From the NCBI GenBank assembly GCA_965204565.1, contig CBDBEU010000004.1, forward strand, positions 879,685 to 943,684: DNA of 64,000 bases, given 5' to 3'. This document shows positions 55,065 to 63,220 of this stretch, in pieces (positions within the stretch are counted from its first letter, which is position 1; every line of letters starts with the position of its first letter). The DNA comes from CBDBEU01 sp965204565 (lineage in GTDB: Bacteria > Pseudomonadota > Alphaproteobacteria > Rhizobiales > TMED25). A program made the translations under genes and the position numbers. The notes beneath the pieces are model-generated. The model was not told the DNA's origin and searched no databases. It saw nothing but the letters and a program-made list of their open reading frames with translations.

Positions 55065-55346
55065 CTTGGCGCGCGCCTCCTCCGGCGTCAACGCCGAGAT
55101 CGACAGCGCATGTACGGAGCTTGAAAGTTCGTCCGCCAGAATCTGATTGATTGTGCGGTGGCGCTCGAGGGGCGATGTGCCGTCAAACGCGCTGGCGATG
55201 ATGGTGACACGAAAATGTGTCTCGCCACCCTCCTTCCAGCCCGCATGGCCGCGATGGCGCTCTGACTCATCCACAATGTCGATGCTGTCGGGCTCTAGCG
55301 CCCGGCGAAGCTTGACGTCAATTTCGGCCGCGACGGCGCCAGGCAT
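55059..55346 (-). CDS. bolA: BolA family protein
   Basis: A 95-residue BolA-type protein (KH-like fold), partner of monothiol glutaredoxins in iron-sulfur handling. It shows IDVKLRRALEPDSIDIVDES, the loop with GHAGWKEGGETHFRVTI, then the DNA/partner helix FDGTSPLERHRTINQILADE. The conserved His of the THF(R)V motif is present. Its divergent partner is the J-domain gene, the usual arrangement in the order. Its last codons run into a partial repeat. Confidence 0.92.
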   Translation of the reverse strand: MPGAVAAEIDVKLRRALEPDSIDIVDESERHRGHAGWKEGGETHFRVTIIASAFDGTSPLERHRTINQILADELSSSVHALSISALTPEEARAKG

Positions 55347-55423
55347 GGGTTATGTCTCCAAATGGGCGGGCTGATTGTCGAGACGCGTTGCTCCGCGCTC
55401 TGCAAAGCACCATAATCTATGAT

Positions 55424-56017
55424 GTGAAAGCTGAATCGAAATATTTCGATGGCATCCGGATCAAGCCGCGCGGCGTCGAACCGGAGGGGCCGCGCTGTCA
55501 GTGGAACGGCTGCAACCGGACCGCGACCCACCGTGCGCCCAAAGGCCGGAGCCACGAGGGCCAGTATCTGCGTTTCTGCGTCGATCATGTGCGCGAATAC
55601 AATCGCGGCTACAATTATTTCGACGGCATGCGCGACGACGATGTGGCGCGCTATCAAAAAGACAATGTCACCGGCCATCTGCCGACTTGGAAGCTCGGGG
55701 TGCGCGGCGCCGGCTCACAAGGAGCAGCCGCCCAATCCTCCGCACAGCAGGAGGAAGCGGACCCATTCGAGTTGTTTGGCGCCTCGCCAAAGCCCCGGCC
55801 GCGCGCGCGCAAGCACACCATCGGCAACGCCGCGCGCAAGGCATTCGACATACTTGGGCTTGACGCCGGTGCCACAAGCGGCGAAATCAAGGCCAAGTAC
55901 AAGGTCTTGGTGAAACGGCATCATCCCGATGCCAATGGCGGAACCCGCGATGCGGAGGACCGCCTCGTCGAGATCATCAAAGCCTATCGCTATCTTCGCG
56001 GCGCTGGGTTCTGCTAA
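55424..56017 (+). CDS. J-domain (DnaJ-like) protein
   Basis: A 197-residue protein from GTG 55424 (KAESKYFDGIRIKPR). The N-terminal part has a Cys/His cluster, CQWNGCNRTATHRAPKGRSH then YLRFCVDHVREYNRGYNYFD, which may bind Zn. The C-terminal 65 residues are a J domain (FDILGLDAGATSGEIKAKYK and VLVKRHHPDANGGTRDAED) with the HPD tripeptide that stimulates DnaK. This combination is typical of the DnaJ-like gene next to cobS in Hyphomicrobiales. GTG is chosen because relatives start at this point; the open frame upstream overlaps the bolA promoter region. Confidence 0.88.
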   Translation: MKAESKYFDGIRIKPRGVEPEGPRCQWNGCNRTATHRAPKGRSHEGQYLRFCVDHVREYNRGYNYFDGMRDDDVARYQKDNVTGHLPTWKLGVRGAGSQGAAAQSSAQQEEADPFELFGASPKPRPRARKHTIGNAARKAFDILGLDAGATSGEIKAKYKVLVKRHHPDANGGTRDAEDRLVEIIKAYRYLRGAGFC

Positions 56018-56074
56018 ATCACGCACGACCGCCAACCTGTCGACGTGAAAAACCGCATCAGGGAATATGAACGC

Positions 56075-57067
56075 ATGACGCAAACGCTTGAAACTGAGGT
56101 CTTCCCTCTGCCCGACATCACAATATCGGTGTCGCAGGTATTCGGCATCGAGGCCGACCTTGAAGTACCGGCCTATGCCAAACCCAACGACCACGTACCC
56201 GATCTCGATGAGAGCTATGTGTTCGACCGCCAGACCACACTGGCCATCCTAGCCGGTTTCGCCCACAACCGGCGGGTGATGGTTCAGGGCTATCATGGCA
56301 CCGGCAAATCGACCCATATCGAACAGGTCGCCGCACGGCTCAACTGGCCATGCGTGCGCGTCAATCTCGACAGCCATATCAGCCGTATCGACCTTGTCGG
56401 CAAAGACGCGATCGTGGTGCGTGACGGCAAGCAGGTCACCGAGTTCCGCGAGGGCATTCTGCCTTGGGCGCTGCAGACCAACACCGCGCTGGTGTTCGAC
56501 GAGTACGATGCCGGCCGGCCGGACGTGATGTTCGTGATCCAGCGGGTACTCGAGGTGTCCGGCCGCATGACGCTGCTCGACCAGAACAAGGTGATCCGCC
56601 CGCATCCGGCGTTCCGCCTGTTCGCCACCACCAATACGGTCGGGCTCGGCGATACCACTGGGCTTTATCATGGCACCCAGCAGATCAATCAGGGACAGAT
56701 GGACCGCTGGTCGATCGTCACCACACTCAATTATCTGCCTCATGACGTGGAAGCCTCGATCATCCTCGCCAAGGCCAAGACCTACGACAACAAGAAGGAA
56801 GGGCACGAGACCATCAGCCAGATGGTGCGAGTTGCCGATCTGACCCGCAACGCGTTCATGAACGGCGATCTGTCAACCGTGATGAGCCCGCGTACGGTGC
56901 TGACCTGGGCGGAGAACTCGGAGATCTTCAAAGACACGGCATTCGCCTTCCGGGTGACATTCCTCAACAAGTGCGACGAGCTTGAACGGCCGGTGGTAGC
57001 CGAATTCTACCAGCGCTGCTTCGGCGAGGAGCTTGAGAAATCGGCGGCCAACATTCTGCTCAACTGA
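56075..57067 (+). CDS. cobS: Cobaltochelatase subunit CobS
   Basis: CobS is an AAA+ ATPase that with CobT and CobN inserts cobalt into hydrogenobyrinate diamide in the aerobic B12 pathway. The 330 residues contain VMVQGYHGTGKSTHIEQVAA (Walker A), ALVFDEYDAGRPDVMFVIQR (Walker B), FATTNTVGLGDTTGLYHGT (sensor 1) and the lid SPRTVLTWAENSEIF. Start ATG 56075 (MTQTLETEV) is preferred to GTG 56045. cobT follows after 11 bp, and the two overlap in function as a ring complex. Confidence 0.95.
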   Translation: MTQTLETEVFPLPDITISVSQVFGIEADLEVPAYAKPNDHVPDLDESYVFDRQTTLAILAGFAHNRRVMVQGYHGTGKSTHIEQVAARLNWPCVRVNLDSHISRIDLVGKDAIVVRDGKQVTEFREGILPWALQTNTALVFDEYDAGRPDVMFVIQRVLEVSGRMTLLDQNKVIRPHPAFRLFATTNTVGLGDTTGLYHGTQQINQGQMDRWSIVTTLNYLPHDVEASIILAKAKTYDNKKEGHETISQMVRVADLTRNAFMNGDLSTVMSPRTVLTWAENSEIFKDTAFAFRVTFLNKCDELERPVVAEFYQRCFGEELEKSAANILLN

Positions 57068-57078
57068 ACCATTTGACG

Positions 57079-58950
57079 ATGGCCAACGAACCACGCGAAA
57101 GCCCCAATGCCGAGCTGAAACGGGTGGTGGGCGCGGCGACCCGCGCGATCTCCGGCAAGCCGGAGGTCGAGGTCGCCTATGGCACCGACCGGCCGGGGGT
57201 CTCGGGCAATCGGTTGCGGCTTCCTGAGCCGCCGCGCGACATGTCGAAGAACGACGTCGCGGTGCTGCGCGGCTGTGCCGATTCACTGGCGCTGAGGATT
57301 GCCGGGCATGATGCGGAGCTGCATGGCAAGCTGAGGCCGCGCGGTCAGGGCGCACGCGCGGTGTTCAACGCGGTCGAACAGGCGCGCGTCGAAGCGCTTG
57401 GCGCGCTGGCCATGCGTGGCTGTGCCGACAATCTGGATGCCAGGATCAACGACCAGTATGCGCGCGCCAATCTCAGCGAAGTGACCCATCGCGACGATGC
57501 GCCGATCACGGATGCATTGGCGTTGATGGTGCGTGAGACGCTGACCGGAGCGCCGCCGCCGGAAAGTGCGCGCCGGCTGGTCGATCTGTGGCGGCCGTGG
57601 GTTGAGGAAAAGGCCGCCGACCAGCTTGCCGTTCTGCGTGACAAGGTGAGCGATCAGCAAAGCTTCGCCAAGCTGGTCACCGAAGTGATCCAGGCGCTCG
57701 ATATGGGCGATGAAATGGGCGACGAGGCCGAGGGCCGGGGTGAAGATGACGACGACGCCAGCGATTCGGCCGGTGAATCGGTCGAAGGCGAGGAAGGCAA
57801 GGCTCAGGATTCTGAAGACGCGCTCGATTCGGATTCTCGCGAGGGCGTGGAAGACACCGACGCCGAGGACGGGCTCGATCTGGAGCAACTGGAACGCGAG
57901 TTCGAAGGTGAGGGCGAGGAAACACCGGAAAGCGACCAGCCTTGGCATCCGGGCGGCGACATGTCGAACGAGCCGCGCGAGCCGCTCTACAAGGTGTTCT
58001 CAACCAAGTTCGATGAGGAGACCGAGGCTGAAGAGTTGTGCGATGCCGAAGAACTCGACCGGCTGCGCAACTATCTCGACAAGCAACTGCTGTCGCTCCA
58101 GGGCGTGGTGGCGCGGCTTGCCAACCGCTTGCAGCGCCGGCTGATGGCGCAGCAGAACCGGTCGTGGGATTTCGACCTCGATGAGGGCATTCTCGATGCT
58201 GGGCGGCTGTCGCGGGTGGTCACCGATCCGATGCATCCCTTGTCGTTCAAGCAGGAGCAGGACACCGAATTCCGCGACACAGTGGTAACGTTACTGCTGG
58301 ATAATTCCGGCTCGATGCGCGGGCGTCCGATCATGGTGGCGGCGACCTGTGCCGACATTCTGGCGCGCACGCTGGAGCGCTGCGCCGTCAAGCTCGAAAT
58401 TCTAGGATTCACCACCAGGGCGTGGAAGGGTGGGCAATCGCGCGAGGCGTGGCTGCAAGCGGGCAAGCCGCAAAAGCCCGGCAGGCTCAATGATCTGCGG
58501 CACATCATCTATAAATCCGCCGATGCGCCGTGGCGCCGCGCCAGACGCAATCTCGGCCTGATGATGCGCGAGGGGCTTTTAAAGGAGAATATCGACGGCG
58601 AGGCGCTCGCCTGGGCCCATGCAAGACTGATTGCACGGCCCGAGTACAGACGCATCCTGATGGTGATTTCCGACGGCGCGCCGGTCGATGATTCAACCCT
58701 GTCGGTCAATTCCGGCAATTATCTGGAACGCCATCTGCGCGCGGTGATCAAGGATATCGAAACGCGCTCTCCGGTGGAGCTGATCGCCATCGGCATCGGC
58801 CATGACGTGACGCGTTATTACGAGCGCGCGGTCACGATTGTCGATGCCGAGGAGCTGGGCGGGGCGATGACCGACAAGCTGGCGGAGCTGTTTGAGGAAA
58901 AAGGCCAGGAGATGCCCGCAAGGCGGGTGCGCGCCCGGGCAACTCACTAG
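57079..58950 (+). CDS. cobT: Cobaltochelatase subunit CobT
   Basis: CobT (623 residues) is the von-Willebrand-factor-A partner of CobS. The N-terminal helical part is followed by a very acidic segment (about residues 210-300, for example DEAEGRGEDDDDASDSAGES). The C-terminal VWA domain has the MIDAS DxSxS motif in TVVTLLLDNSGSMRGRPIMV, then FTTRAWKGGQSREAWLQ and ILMVISDGAPVDDSTL. ATG 57079 is chosen over TTG 57073. Cotranscribed with cobS. Confidence 0.95.
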   Translation: MANEPRESPNAELKRVVGAATRAISGKPEVEVAYGTDRPGVSGNRLRLPEPPRDMSKNDVAVLRGCADSLALRIAGHDAELHGKLRPRGQGARAVFNAVEQARVEALGALAMRGCADNLDARINDQYARANLSEVTHRDDAPITDALALMVRETLTGAPPPESARRLVDLWRPWVEEKAADQLAVLRDKVSDQQSFAKLVTEVIQALDMGDEMGDEAEGRGEDDDDASDSAGESVEGEEGKAQDSEDALDSDSREGVEDTDAEDGLDLEQLEREFEGEGEETPESDQPWHPGGDMSNEPREPLYKVFSTKFDEETEAEELCDAEELDRLRNYLDKQLLSLQGVVARLANRLQRRLMAQQNRSWDFDLDEGILDAGRLSRVVTDPMHPLSFKQEQDTEFRDTVVTLLLDNSGSMRGRPIMVAATCADILARTLERCAVKLEILGFTTRAWKGGQSREAWLQAGKPQKPGRLNDLRHIIYKSADAPWRRARRNLGLMMREGLLKENIDGEALAWAHARLIARPEYRRILMVISDGAPVDDSTLSVNSGNYLERHLRAVIKDIETRSPVELIAIGIGHDVTRYYERAVTIVDAEELGGAMTDKLAELFEEKGQEMPARRVRARATH

Positions 58951-58999
58951 AGCGCCTCCAGACGCGGCGCTTGCGAGCCTTCAAGAAAGCTAGAAAAGC

Positions 59000-59577
59000 A
59001 TGACCGACATTGCCGCTCTGCCGCTCCTTTTCCAGCCCCTCAACCAGCGCGGCCTGTGCTTGCGCAACCGTGTTGTGGTCTCGCCCATGTGCCAGTATCA
59101 GGCAGAGGACGGCCATGTGATCGACTGGCATTTCCATCATCATGCGTGTTTTGCGCTGGGCGGCGTCGGCATGGTGGAGGCAACGGTGGTATTGCCCGAA
59201 GGGCCGTGGCAGACCATCGCGCCAAGCCCACTCGCGATCGATGACAACTGGCCGGTTCCCCATGAAATGACCACCGACGACATTGCGCGCATTGTCGAGA
59301 GCTTCCGTGCGGCGGCCTTGCGGGCGCGCGAGGCGGGCTTCAAGATCGTCGAAATCCACGGCGCCTATGGCTATCTGATCCATGAGTTCTTCTCGCCCAT
59401 GGTCAATCAGCGCACGGATCAATATGGCGGGCCGCGCGAGGCGCGCGCTCGCGTTGCGCTAGAGATCGCAGAGGCGGTACGCGGCGTGTGGTCGGACGAT
59501 CTGCCGGTGTGGTTTCGCGCCTCGGCGGTCGATGGCGCCGGCGTTGAGATCGAAGACACGGTGGCGCTGGCGCTGAA
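59000..59577 (+). pseudogene. Old-yellow-enzyme/NADH:flavin oxidoreductase, cut by IS1380
   Basis: The first ~192 codons encode the N-terminal half of an OYE-type barrel: LFQPLNQRGLCLRNRVVVSP then MCQYQAEDGHVIDWHFHHHA (FMN-binding, YqjM-like MCQYxxxxG) and FKIVEIHGAYGYLIHEFFSP with the substrate-binding His. After TVALAL the frame continues into IS1380 transposase sequence, so the C-terminal FMN phosphate site is lost. The ORF as read ends at 59725 and would make a 241-residue chimera. It follows cobT by 50 bp. Confidence 0.85.
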
Positions 59578-59928
59578 GGAGAAGCCGATCAGGATCGGCG
59601 CCGGGATCGTCACACACGGCCGGTACGTCACGTTCCAGTTGGCCGAGGGCGCGGTGCCAGGGGGCCTGTTCGCCGAGATCCTGCGGCTGATCGCCGAACT
59701 TCGGCCGCAGCCGGCGCCGGCGTGACGCGTCCGGTTGTCATGCAGTCCGGCAAGAACCACATGCGAGGTGTGTCCTGATGACGACGAAATCGGCAATCCC
59801 GGCGCGATATACGCCGGCGTTACCGTTCTCGATGTCCCTCGATCCCCACGACGATGGTCCGGGGTTGCAGATGTCCGCCTGTGGAGGCAATATCGGCTCG
59901 ACGATGTCGTCATCCCGTGAATGTCGGA
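59578..59928 (+). mobile_element. IS1380 copy 4, 3' remnant
   Basis: Only about 350 bp are left: the transposase C-terminus EKPIRIGAGIVTHGRYVTFQ and LAEGAVPGGLFAEILRLIAE, then the untranslated end. It ends in CATCCCGTGAATGTCGG at 59928, the same terminus as copies 1 and 3 in reverse orientation. The other end is missing, fused to the old-yellow-enzyme gene. So the insertion was followed by a deletion. Confidence 0.8.
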
Positions 59929-59941
59929 TAAAGTATCAGGA

Positions 59942-60283
59942 TTAATTTCTGTCGCGCAGGGCGAACGGTCCCGCGCGCTCGTAAAGCCAGGGATACTGGC
60001 TCACCATGCGGCGCACGCGGGTGATGCGAAAAGCGGCAAGCGCGATCGCCAGAATGACACATGTGTCGATGACAAAACCCCACAGGGACAGAAGTTCTCC
60101 GCCAAACAATCCCCAGATGAAAAACCGGTCGGTTAGCCCCAACAGGAAGGCGTAGGGAAAGACCTGCCAGACCGGCCGCCAGCGCCCCCCAAGGGCTTGG
60201 CCCATGAGCCACCCGGCACCTCCTTCGATCATCACCGTAACGCCGAAAAACACCGCCAAAGAATTACCCAGAAGTTCACTCAT
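59942..60283 (-). CDS. Small membrane protein of the Liv cluster (DUF6867-like)
   Basis: A 113-residue protein with three hydrophobic segments (SLAVFFGVTVMIEGGAGWLM, VFPYAFLLGLTDRFFIWGLF, LLSLWGFVIDTCVILAIALA). A small protein of this kind closes the livHMGF cluster in many Hyphomicrobiales; I assign it to the DUF6867-type family from size, topology and place, not from a search. It starts 12 bp after livF on the same strand. Its role in transport is unknown. Confidence 0.6.
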   Translation of the reverse strand: MSELLGNSLAVFFGVTVMIEGGAGWLMGQALGGRWRPVWQVFPYAFLLGLTDRFFIWGLFGGELLSLWGFVIDTCVILAIALAAFRITRVRRMVSQYPWLYERAGPFALRDRN

Positions 60284-60295
60284 ACCGATGTCTCT

Positions 60296-61015
60296 TCAGC
60301 CGTCTCGACACCACCCTTCCAGATAGGCGCTGCGCACCTCCGGATGGGACAGCAACTCCTCACCAGTGCCACTCAAGGTGATTTGGCCATTGACCATTAC
60401 ATAACCGCGATGGGCAAGCCGAAGCGCATGAAACGCATTCTGTTCAACCAGCAGGATAGTCATTTTGTCCTCGCGGTTGATCTCGTCAATGACCTCGAAA
60501 ATCTGTTTCACCACCATCGGCGCCAGTCCCAGCGACGGTTCGTCGAGCAACAACAGTCGCGACCGGCTCATCAGCGCCCGGGCGATAGCCAGCATTTGCT
60601 GCTCTCCGCCCGAAAGCGTGCCTCCACGCTGTTTGTGACGTTCCTTCAAGATTGGAAAAAGGGCGAAAACGCGTTCGACATCGGCATCAAAATGTTCTGG
60701 AACCCCCGTTGTCGCACCCATTTGCAGGTTTTCGAACACGGTCATGCGCGGAAAAATCCGCCGCCCCTCCGGTGCATGAGCGATGCCCAGCCGGATGATC
60801 TCGAAGGTCGCCAGATGCGTAATATCCTGCCCGTCGAATACGATGCGCCCCCCAGTTGCGCAGGGGTTACCGCAAATCGTCATCAATGTGGTCGACTTGC
60901 CAGCGCCATTGGCGCCAATCAGGGCCACAATCTCTTGATTCCCGACCTCGAGATCAATGCCCCGAAGCGCTTCTATGCGGCCATGGGAAGAGTAAAGACC
61001 GGAAAGAGACAGCAT
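60296..61015 (-). CDS. livF: Branched-chain amino-acid ABC transporter ATP-binding protein LivF
   Basis: A 239-residue ATPase: Walker A ALIGANGAGKSTTLMTICG, signature LSGGEQQMLAIARALMSRSR, Walker B LLLLDEPSLGLAPMVV and the switch His region VEQNAFHALRLAHRGYVM. It is the LivF type by length. It starts 2 bp after the livG stop, so translation is coupled. The complex imports leucine, isoleucine, valine or related solutes. Confidence 0.93.
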   Translation of the reverse strand: MLSLSGLYSSHGRIEALRGIDLEVGNQEIVALIGANGAGKSTTLMTICGNPCATGGRIVFDGQDITHLATFEIIRLGIAHAPEGRRIFPRMTVFENLQMGATTGVPEHFDADVERVFALFPILKERHKQRGGTLSGGEQQMLAIARALMSRSRLLLLDEPSLGLAPMVVKQIFEVIDEINREDKMTILLVEQNAFHALRLAHRGYVMVNGQITLSGTGEELLSHPEVRSAYLEGWCRDG

Positions 61016-61017
61016 AA

Positions 61018-61884
61018 TTAGGCCCCCTCCTCCGAAACCGCTTCGTCGGATTCATCTTCACCGAGATAGGCGCTTACGACTGCCGGATCATTGCGAACCG
61101 TCTCGGGCGTTCCATCGGAAATCTTGCGGCCATAGTCGAGCACCACAATGTGGTCGGCGACCCCCATCACCACGCCCATGTCATGCTCGATCAGCATCAG
61201 TCCGATTTGCTCTTCGTCTCGGATCGATATCAACAACTCTCCAAGCTCGGCCGTTTCACGCGGATTCAGACCTGCTGCCGGCTCATCGAGGCAAAGCAGA
61301 ACCGGCTGCGTGCACATGGCGCGCGCGATCTCCAGCCGCCGTTGTGCCCCATAGGGAAGCCCGCCTGCATTGATATCCGCCTCCTCGACCAATCCGACCT
61401 TGCCCAGCCAATGGCGCGCAAGCTCCATCGCCTCGCCTTCAGCCTTCTTGTATCCACTCCATCCCAAAAGACCGGCGACGGTAAACCCGGATGCCTTCAT
61501 CAAAAGGTTGTGCTGCGCGACTATCAGATTTTCCAGAACCGACATGGCCGGAAACAGCCTTATGTTCTGAAATGTGCGAGCGACATGTGCATGCTGGGCA
61601 ATGCGGAAATCGTCCATCCGCTCCAGATAGAAAATCCGGTCCCCGTGATCGAGTGAAAGCCGCCCGACAGTTGGTTTGTAGAAGCCGGTCAAACAGTTGA
61701 AGACCGTTGTCTTACCGGCACCGTTGGGACCGATAATGGCAGTGATCTCGCTGTTTCCAACCGAAAACGAGACATCGCCTACTGCTGTAAGCCCGCCAAA
61801 GCGCATGGTCAGATGCTCTACCCTCAGCAGCGCCGGTGCCCCGCTTGGCACCGCCATGCCGGTATCCAGGCTCACCTCACTCAT
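61018..61884 (-). CDS. livG: Branched-chain amino-acid ABC transporter ATP-binding protein LivG
   Basis: A 288-residue ATPase. MRFGGLTAVGDVSFSVGN then TAIIGPNGAGKTTVFNCLTG (Walker A) and GFYKPTVG are LivG-like. The signature region reads LPYGAQRRLEIARAMCTQPV, and Walker B is LLCLDEPAAGLNPRETAEL, followed by MLIEHDMGVVMGVADHIVVL. ATG 61884 (MSEVSLDTG) overlaps the end of livM by eight bases and is chosen over upstream codons that lie fully inside livM. Confidence 0.93.
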   Translation of the reverse strand: MSEVSLDTGMAVPSGAPALLRVEHLTMRFGGLTAVGDVSFSVGNSEITAIIGPNGAGKTTVFNCLTGFYKPTVGRLSLDHGDRIFYLERMDDFRIAQHAHVARTFQNIRLFPAMSVLENLIVAQHNLLMKASGFTVAGLLGWSGYKKAEGEAMELARHWLGKVGLVEEADINAGGLPYGAQRRLEIARAMCTQPVLLCLDEPAAGLNPRETAELGELLISIRDEEQIGLMLIEHDMGVVMGVADHIVVLDYGRKISDGTPETVRNDPAVVSAYLGEDESDEAVSEEGA

Positions 61885-63217
61885 GGCCATGACCGGTCTT
61901 GCCCGGCGGCTCGCCAAGCCGCAGCGTCGGGTCGCGATGGGCGAGCAGCCCGCGCGGCCGCCACACCATGATCGCCACCATGGCGGCCCCGAATACCAGC
62001 ATGCGGAATTCCTCAAGTTCGCGCAGAACTTCGGTACCGCCAATCAAAAGAACGGCCGCCACCACCACGCCGATCTGGCTGCCCATGCCGCCAAGAACGA
62101 CAATCGCCAGGATCACCGCCGATTCGATGAAGGTGAAGCTTTCGGGTGAGATGAAACCCTGGCGGGTGGCGAAAAACGCGCCCGAGAATCCGCCGAACAT
62201 GGCACCGACGGCAAAAGCGGTAAGCTTGGTGTTGGTCGGATTGATGCCAAGTGAGCGGCATGCGATCTCATCCTCACGCAGCGCCTCCCAAGCGCGCCCG
62301 ACCGGCAATTTACGAATGCGCAAGGTGAAAAAATTGGTGATCAGCGCCAGCGCCAGGATGACGTAATAAAGAAACACAATGCGATGCAGTGACGAATAGT
62401 CGAGTCCAAAAAATGAGCTGAACGATTCAACCCCTTCAGCCGGCCGCTTTGTGAACTCCAGACCGAAGAAACTCGGGCGCGGAATCCCGGACAATCCGTC
62501 CGGTCCCTTGGTCACCGAGTACCAGTTCAGGAGAATAACTCTGATCATCTCGCCAAAGGCGAGCGTGACGATAGCAAGATAATCGCCGCGCAGCCGCAGC
62601 ACCGGAAAGCCCAAAAGGATTCCGAACAACGCCGCGAACACGCCGGCTAACGGCAAAGCTCCCCAAAACCCCCAGTCGAGATGAATGGCGAACAGTGCAA
62701 ACGAATAGGCACCGATAGCGTAAAACGCCACATAACCGAGGTCGAGCAGGCCGGCCAAACCGACCACGATATTGAGACCCCAACCCAGCATGATGTAGGT
62801 GACGACTAGGATTGCGATGTCGACATAGTATCGATTGGCGAACGGCATCAGCGGCAGCGCGATCGCGAATATGATCAATACCGGCCCGGCATATCGAGCG
62901 AAAGCACGCACGCCCACGGCAATGCAATCGGCAATCTGTTCCGAGCGCTCACGCGTTGCCGCGCGCTTGGTCTGTCGGCGCAGTGCGAAAACAAACCGGC
63001 CGACAAACGCCACCACAACCGCGATCGCAACCCATGACCAACGCTCGCGCAGCGCCAGCCCGCCTGTCACGGTTTCAGTCTTCAAGCCGATGATGAAAAA
63101 GGCAAGCCCGAAGGCAACCAGTGCCGCAAGTCCGGACTCCTTGGCGATCGCGGTGCAATCGACTTGTCGGGCCTCGGCTGGAGGCTGCGCCTGGCTCGGA
63201 CCTGCCTCAACCGCCAC
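61877..63217 (-). CDS. livM: Branched-chain amino-acid ABC transporter permease LivM
   Basis: A 446-residue inner-membrane permease from GTG 63217. It has about ten membrane helices (for example IAILVVTYIMLGWGLNIVVG and LLDLGYVAFYAIGAYSFALF) and the BPD_transp_2 motif GRAWEALREDEIACRSLGIN (EAA-like loop that docks the ATPase). The ~100 N-terminal residues before the family core contain two further helices, as in the longer alphaproteobacterial LivM. It lies between livH and livG with 3-bp and overlap spacing. Confidence 0.92.
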   Translation of the reverse strand: MAVEAGPSQAQPPAEARQVDCTAIAKESGLAALVAFGLAFFIIGLKTETVTGGLALRERWSWVAIAVVVAFVGRFVFALRRQTKRAATRERSEQIADCIAVGVRAFARYAGPVLIIFAIALPLMPFANRYYVDIAILVVTYIMLGWGLNIVVGLAGLLDLGYVAFYAIGAYSFALFAIHLDWGFWGALPLAGVFAALFGILLGFPVLRLRGDYLAIVTLAFGEMIRVILLNWYSVTKGPDGLSGIPRPSFFGLEFTKRPAEGVESFSSFFGLDYSSLHRIVFLYYVILALALITNFFTLRIRKLPVGRAWEALREDEIACRSLGINPTNTKLTAFAVGAMFGGFSGAFFATRQGFISPESFTFIESAVILAIVVLGGMGSQIGVVVAAVLLIGGTEVLRELEEFRMLVFGAAMVAIMVWRPRGLLAHRDPTLRLGEPPGKTGHGHE

Positions 63218-63220
63218 GGG